Assembly: GCA_016721385.1 (NCBI GenBank)
Contig: JADKIE010000011.1
Location: 1 to 64,000 of the forward strand
Direction of reading: 5' to 3'
DNA from: Chitinophagaceae bacterium
GTDB lineage: Bacteria; Bacteroidota; Bacteroidia; Chitinophagales; Chitinophagaceae
Length of the DNA: 64,000 nt
The translations under genes were made by a program, and so were the position numbers. Under the pieces are notes generated by a model, which was not told the DNA's origin, did not search any database, and was given only the letters and a program-made list of their open reading frames with translations. Positions 59,968 to 64,000 of this stretch are shown here, piece by piece. Numbering within the stretch: position 1 is the stretch's first letter; each line of letters opens with the position of its first letter.

Positions 59968-59994
59968 AACTCTCCCCAAAAGGAGAGTTTTTTT
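59968..59994 (+). terminator. Terminator of rplY
   Basis: An 8-bp stem AACTCTCC / GGAGAGTT (59968-59975, 59982-59989) with a CCAAAA loop is followed by a run of T. Confidence 0.85.
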
Positions 59995-60030
59995 ACATAA
60001 TATATCCTGATTCTATAGCTTAAAACTCAT

Positions 60031-60038
60031 TACCTTTG
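60031..60038 (+). promoter_or_regulatory. TAnnTTTG -7 box of yidC
   Basis: TACCTTTG matches the consensus exactly and implies a leader of about 13 bases before the ATG at 60058. Confidence 0.5.
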
Positions 60039-60057
60039 CCCACTTAAATTTATTATC

Positions 60058-61910
60058 ATGGGAATGGATAGAAATACCGTTATTGGTTTTATACTAATAG
60101 GCGTATTACTTATTGGCATGTTTGCAATTAACAGCAGAAGCAATCAGGCATTTTTAAAAGATAAAAAAAGGGTAGATGATTCCATAGCTGCACTTAAACC
60201 AAAAGTCAATCCGGCAACAGTATTGGCCGATTCTTTAAAAGCCGATAGCTTGCAAAAACAAAATGCATTGGTGCAAACCGGTTTTCAAACTACTGCTGCA
60301 ACTACCGAAGAATTTGTAACACTTGAAAACGAATTGGTAAAAATTACATTTACCAATAAAGGCGCTCAACCTAAAGATGTAGAACTTAAAAAGTTTAAAA
60401 CTTTTGATGGTAAGCCTTTAATTATGCAAAAGGTAACTTTAATAAAATAAGTTACGAAGTAAATGCAGGCAATAATAAAGTAATAAAAACGGCAGATACA
60501 TATTTCGTAAATAGCGGTAAAAAACAAAATACCGATAAATCCGAAACCATAACATTTAGCTTAAAAGACAGTGCAGGGAAGGAAATAACGCACCAATATA
60601 CTCTTAAGCCAAACGAGTATATGGTAGATTTTGTTATAGGTGCAAATGGAGCTAATCAACTTTTTACCAATAATACCATTAACCTTTTATGGCAAACCGA
60701 AATACCACAGGTAGAAAAAACCTTGTCGTACGAAAGGCAGCAAACTAATTTTTGCTATTTAAATGGTAGCAAATACGATTTTGTTAGATTAGGCTCAGGC
60801 GGTAACGAAAAATTTGAGAAAGGAGTAAACTGGATATCATTTAATCCGCAATTTTTTGTATCTACCTTAATAGCAAAAAATAAATTTCAAAGCGCCGAGG
60901 TTAATTGGGTTACCCCAGCCGATTCATTAAGAATAATAGCACAAACTACTGCAAATTGTAAACTGACTGTAGCAGCAAATACCACTACAATACCTATGCA
61001 ATTGTACTATGGACCAAACGATTACAAATTGTTAAAGCCTATGGTAACGAAATGGAACAAATAATTGCCTTATGGTAGTGGCCCTTTTTCGTTTGTAAAA
61101 TATATAAACAGGCACTTTTTATTACCAATCTGGGATTTTTTAAGAGGTAATGTAGCCAATTACGGTATAGTAATTTTATTGCTAACACTTTTAATTCGTT
61201 TAATAACTTCTCCCATTTTATACAAAAGTTATTTAAGTGGCGCTAAAATGAAGGCATTAAAGCCGGAAGTTGATGCACTTAAAGCCAAGCATACCGATAA
61301 AAGCGGCCAGCTTAATCAACAAACATTTGGTGTAGAACAAATGAAACTTTGGAAATCGGCAGGAGTAAGCCCTCTAGGTGGCTGCCTGCCTGCACTGTTG
61401 CAAATACCCATATTTATGTCGTTGTATTATTTCTTCCAAAGCAATATTGCTTTAAGAGGGCAAGGCTTTTTATGGGCAAAAGATTTAGCAGCTTATGATT
61501 CTATTTTAACACTGCCTTTTAATGTGCCTTTTTACGGCGATCATGTAAGTTTATTTACGCTTACTGCAACTATAACAAGTTTGTTAATTTCTATTTATAG
61601 TATGAGTAGTATGCAGGATAACAGTAATCCTGTAATGAAGTATATGCCGTATATTTTTCCTGTGCTGTTATTGGGCGTTTTTAATAACCTGCCATCCGCA
61701 TTAACATGGTATTATACTATATCAAACAGTATTACTTTGATATTGCAAATTATTATCCAAAAATGGATAATAAATCCCGATAAAATACGAACTGCCTTAG
61801 CCGATAATATGAAAAAGCCGGTTAAACAAAGCAAGTTTGCCGAAAAGCTGCAAGCCATGCAGGAAAGCCAAAAAAAACTGCAAGACTTAAAAAACAAGGG
61901 CAAGAGCTAA
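60058..61910 (+). CDS. yidC: Membrane protein insertase YidC (frameshifted)
   Basis: About 617 residues across at least three breaks (near 60435, 61035 and 61065). It inserts proteins into the inner membrane, alone or with SecYEG. N-terminal anchor helix (DRNTVIGFILIGVLLIGMF), large periplasmic beta domain (about 60-350), then the 60kD_IMP core of five helices. Core phrases: NYGIVILLLTLLIRLITSPILYKSY, with the groove Arg, EQMKLWKSAGVSPLGGCLPALLQIPIFMSLYYFF, and NLPSALTWYYTISNSITLILQ. A basic cytoplasmic tail (KKPVKQSKFAEKLQAMQESQKKLQ) follows. As an essential gene, the breaks must be errors. A peptidyl-tRNA hydrolase gene often found near rplY is absent. Confidence 0.95.
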
Positions 61911-61930
61911 ATAAATCGTTAAATATTAAT

Positions 61931-61967
61931 GACCTGCAACTAATTTATTCGTTTGCAGGTCTTTTTA
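61931..61967 (+). terminator. Terminator of yidC
   Basis: A 9-bp stem GACCTGCAA / TTGCAGGTC (61931-61939, 61953-61961) is followed by TTTTTATT. Confidence 0.8.
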
Positions 61968-62023
61968 TTAAGAGAGATAACAAATTCTGGCATGAGATTT
62001 TATTATCTTTATGTAAACAGATA

Positions 62024-62692
62024 ATGATGAAAAAGATTGGAATAATAATTTTGGCTTTAATAGGTAGTTTGTTTGGAACGGCTCAAAAAACTATGTCGGA
62101 AGGTACAATTGTGTACGATGTAGTGGTTGCTACCGGAAATAAAGAACCGCAAATGGCCGATGCCTTAGATGGTGCTGTAACAACAGTGTATTTAAAAGGC
62201 ACTAAAAGCCGTACTGATATGGTAAGTGCCTTAGGTACCGAAAGTAACATACACGATGCTAAAACAGGCAATGCCGTAATTTTAAAAGAGTATAGCAGCC
62301 AAAAATTGATGATTACACTTACCAAAGAAAATTGGGAAGCTAAAAACAAAGCTTACAGCAACGTAACTTTCGATTTTTCGGACGAAACAAAAGTTGTAAA
62401 TGGTTATACTTGCAAAAAAGCTACAGCTAAAATGGCTAACGGAAAAACGTTTGTGGTTTATTATACTACCGATATTGTTATTGAAAATAAAGAATATAAC
62501 CATACTTTTAAAAACCTGCCTGGCCTTGCAATGGAGTACGAAATTGAAGCCGGTAAAACAAAAATAAGATACACTGTATCTAAAATTGATTTTAACCCTG
62601 TTCCGGTATCAAAATTTGATGCGCCAAAAACAGGTTACAGAGTAATGACCTACGAAGAAAATCAACAAATGAAGAAGAATGGCGTTCAATAA
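62024..62692 (+). CDS. GLPGLI-family secreted protein
   Basis: 222 residues, intact. Signal peptide about 1-21 (FGTAQ; Met at residue 2 is an equally good start). The mature domain carries the family-defining motif as KNLPGLAMEYEIE (about 165-177), preceded by GYTCKKATAKMANGKTFVVYYTTDI (about 127-151), the usual spacing. GLPGLI proteins are common Bacteroidota exported proteins of unknown function, some clustered with outer-membrane receptors. No receptor gene is adjacent. A hairpin terminator follows and serves the convergent gene as well. Confidence 0.87.
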   Translation: MMKKIGIIILALIGSLFGTAQKTMSEGTIVYDVVVATGNKEPQMADALDGAVTTVYLKGTKSRTDMVSALGTESNIHDAKTGNAVILKEYSSQKLMITLTKENWEAKNKAYSNVTFDFSDETKVVNGYTCKKATAKMANGKTFVVYYTTDIVIENKEYNHTFKNLPGLAMEYEIEAGKTKIRYTVSKIDFNPVPVSKFDAPKTGYRVMTYEENQQMKKNGVQ

Positions 62693-62714
62693 ATATAGCA
62701 TTTACTGTAAATAA

Positions 62715-62743
62715 AAAACCACTTCATTTGAAGTGGTTTTTTT
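62715..62743. terminator. Shared terminator between convergent genes
   Basis: An 11-bp stem AAAACCACTTC / GAAGTGGTTTT (62715-62725, 62730-62740) has a 4-base loop and T or A tracts on both sides. It lies between the stop at 62692 (+) and the inferred stop at 62762 (-). Confidence 0.75.
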
Positions 62744-62761
62744 ATAAATAGGTTAAAATTA

Positions 62762-63111
62762 TTAATGAATCGGAATTGTAATTTTGAACCGGTATAGCCT
62801 TGCTTAATTTCCGGAGTTATTATTTTGTGTTTGTAAGGAAGTATGTAAACAGTGTTTCCTTTTTGAAAAGTAACCAATGTGTTATTATACATAACATTAT
62901 TTGAAATTTGCTTTTTAACAAGGATGCTTCCCTTATAAGTAAGGCCAGATTTTAAATTGTTGTAAAGCGAACTTTTAAAACTGTTATTGGTACTGATGTT
63001 TAAAGACACTTTGTTTTTTGCCTTTTTTCCAATGCCTCTATCCGCTAATGCACTATGTGTTGTGCCCAACAGCGCAACAGCTAACAGTACTATTTTGGTT
63101 GTTTTTATCAT
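62762..63111 (-). CDS. Small secreted protein of unknown function
   Basis: About 116 residues if one missing A near 62785 is restored (ending GSKITIPIH at 62762); in the current frame it reads through the terminator to 62686 and yields 141 residues, which is less credible. Signal peptide 1-23 (SALA). I do not recognise the family. The mature protein is Lys/Asn-rich with a NISTNNSFKSSLYNNLKSGLTYKGS segment and a predicted beta hairpin (SILVKKQISNNVMYNNTLVTFQKGNTVYILPYKHKIITP). The name hypothetical is the honest call; periplasmic or extracellular. Confidence 0.6.
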
Positions 63112-63267
63112 TGGTATTATTTTATTGATACAAATATATTAAAAAATATTGGTTATTTGGGTACCATTCATCATTTGCTTTAGCAAAAAATTAACATTTA
63201 AGTATAAAATGTAAAAAATAATTGGATTGCAAGGTAAAAGTGATTAATTTACAATAACCTATACTAC
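63112..63267 (+). other. Gene-free divergent gap
   Basis: This 156-base AT-rich gap separates the divergent small secreted protein and TPR genes. I see no repeat, hairpin or clear promoter box beyond general AT richness. Confidence 0.35.
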
Positions 63268-64000
63268 ATGAACAAAAATCCTTATCGGCAAGATAGAGAT
63301 GAATTAAAAGAGTTATTACAGCAGTTTGATAACCTTAAAAAAGGCAAACCCAACTCTTTTTTAGAAGAAGAATCTTTTGAGCGTATCATAGAATATTTCG
63401 ATGAAAAAAATCAATTACCGGCAGCTTTGGAGGCATCGGAGTATGCCATTCATCAATATCCTTATTCGGCAGCATTACTCATAAAGAAAGCCGATATTTT
63501 AATTGCATTAAAACAATACAAACAAGCTTTAGGTGTACTTGAAAAAGCCGAACTGTTTGATGCAAAAGATACCAATTTATATATTTTAAAAACCGAAGCT
63601 TATTTAGCACTTGATTTACAGGAAAAAGCTGCCACTGTATTAGAAGCGGCAATAGATGATTTTGATGGAGAAGAAAAAGTTGATTTGTTATTTGAGCTGG
63701 CAGATGTGTACGACGATTACGAAAATTTTGAAAAAGTATTTGATTGCCTTGCAACAATTTTACAAATTGAACCTACAAACGAAGAAGCTTTATACAAAAT
63801 TTGTTTTTGGACAGATTTTACCGGCCGAAACGAAGAAGGCATACGTATTCATCAAAAAATAATAGAAGAATATCCTTTTAACGAATTAGCCTGGTTTAAT
63901 TTAGGTGCTGCGTACCAAGGCATAAAATTGCACGAAAAGGCCATTGATGCTTACTTGTATGCCATAGCTATTGAAGAAAAATTTGATTATGCTTTACGTA
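63268..64000 (+). CDS. Tetratricopeptide-repeat protein, cut by the window end
   Basis: At least 244 residues from ATG 63268; no stop is reached. Cytoplasmic by appearance, with no signal peptide. After a charged start (MNKNPYRQDRDELKELLQQF) come repeated 34-residue helix pairs: PAALEASEYAIHQYPYSAALLIKKADILIALKQYKQALGVLEKAE (about 52-96), EKAATVLEAAIDDFDGEEKVDLLFELADVY (about 119-148), and NELAWFNLGAAYQGIKLHEKAIDAYLYAIAIEE. TPRs act as protein-protein scaffolds. It is the last gene visible, so operon context is unknown. Confidence 0.85.
   Translation, partial: MNKNPYRQDRDELKELLQQFDNLKKGKPNSFLEEESFERIIEYFDEKNQLPAALEASEYAIHQYPYSAALLIKKADILIALKQYKQALGVLEKAELFDAKDTNLYILKTEAYLALDLQEKAATVLEAAIDDFDGEEKVDLLFELADVYDDYENFEKVFDCLATILQIEPTNEEALYKICFWTDFTGRNEEGIRIHQKIIEEYPFNELAWFNLGAAYQGIKLHEKAIDAYLYAIAIEEKFDYALR

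Noticed and set aside
1..64000. tRNA, rRNA or riboswitch genes
   Set aside because: I scanned for T-arm-like GTTC motifs and paired stems between genes and found none that form a credible structure; a covariance-model search would be needed to be sure.

Overview
The window is AT-rich chromosomal DNA from a member of the Bacteroidota, most likely the Chitinophagaceae. The evidence is three giant secreted proteins with type IX secretion (T9SS) C-terminal sorting domains, GLPGLI, DUF5916, head-GIN and DUF3857 family proteins, TAnnTTTG-type promoter boxes in place of Shine-Dalgarno-guided starts, and a Bacteroidota-type tyrosine recombinase. I see no plasmid, prophage, CRISPR array, tRNA or rRNA.

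Layout. 0-1.3 kb: broken tyrosine recombinase. 1.4-5.6 kb (-): pair of secreted amidohydrolase-family proteins. 5.7-11.7 kb (+): deoC, SPOR protein, M20 amidohydrolase, beta-CASP metallo-beta-lactamase, DUF3857 protein. 11.7-17.7 kb: trans-4-hydroxy-L-proline catabolism (epimerase, D-hydroxyproline dehydrogenase, semialdehyde dehydrogenase, pyrroline-hydroxycarboxylate deaminase), split by an oppositely oriented sterol-desaturase-like gene. 17.7-22.1 kb: LytTR/LytS-type two-component system, divergent from an ARPP-1 plus rhodanese operon, with a candidate LytTR double site between them. 22.3-44 kb: cell-surface region with three T9SS cargo proteins (a metzincin protease with Ig-like modules, a 1928-residue P-domain/Ig protein, and an Asp-box propeller/Ig protein), plus a DUF5916 protein, proline dehydrogenase, a thioesterase and an acyltransferase. 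44-57.7 kb: receptor-like binding protein, guaA, adhesin-like lipoprotein, glycolate-oxidase-like protein, two LOG proteins, Na+/solute symporter, O-methyltransferase, glucosaminidase/LysM, hpt, VWA protein, radC. 57.8-62 kb: prs, a four-helix-bundle gene flanked by inverted repeats, rplY, yidC. 62-64 kb: GLPGLI protein, small secreted protein, TPR protein running off the end.

An important caveat is that about half of the genes, including housekeeping genes guaA, rplY and yidC, are interrupted by single-base frameshifts, mostly in short homopolymers. Uncorrected long-read error is the best explanation, so such genes are given here as single spans with the breaks described. Real decay is considered only for the recombinase and for the large amidohydrolase, which also seems to lack an internal segment.

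Functional reading. The organism looks like a heterotroph that secretes proteases and adhesins by T9SS, takes up peptides and amino acids, and can use hydroxyproline and proline (hydroxyproline cluster plus proline dehydrogenase). The least understood parts are the ARPP-1/rhodanese operon facing a LytTR sensor system, the repeat-flanked four-helix-bundle gene between prs and rplY, and a dispersed GCAAT-rich repeat that in one place encodes a signal peptide.
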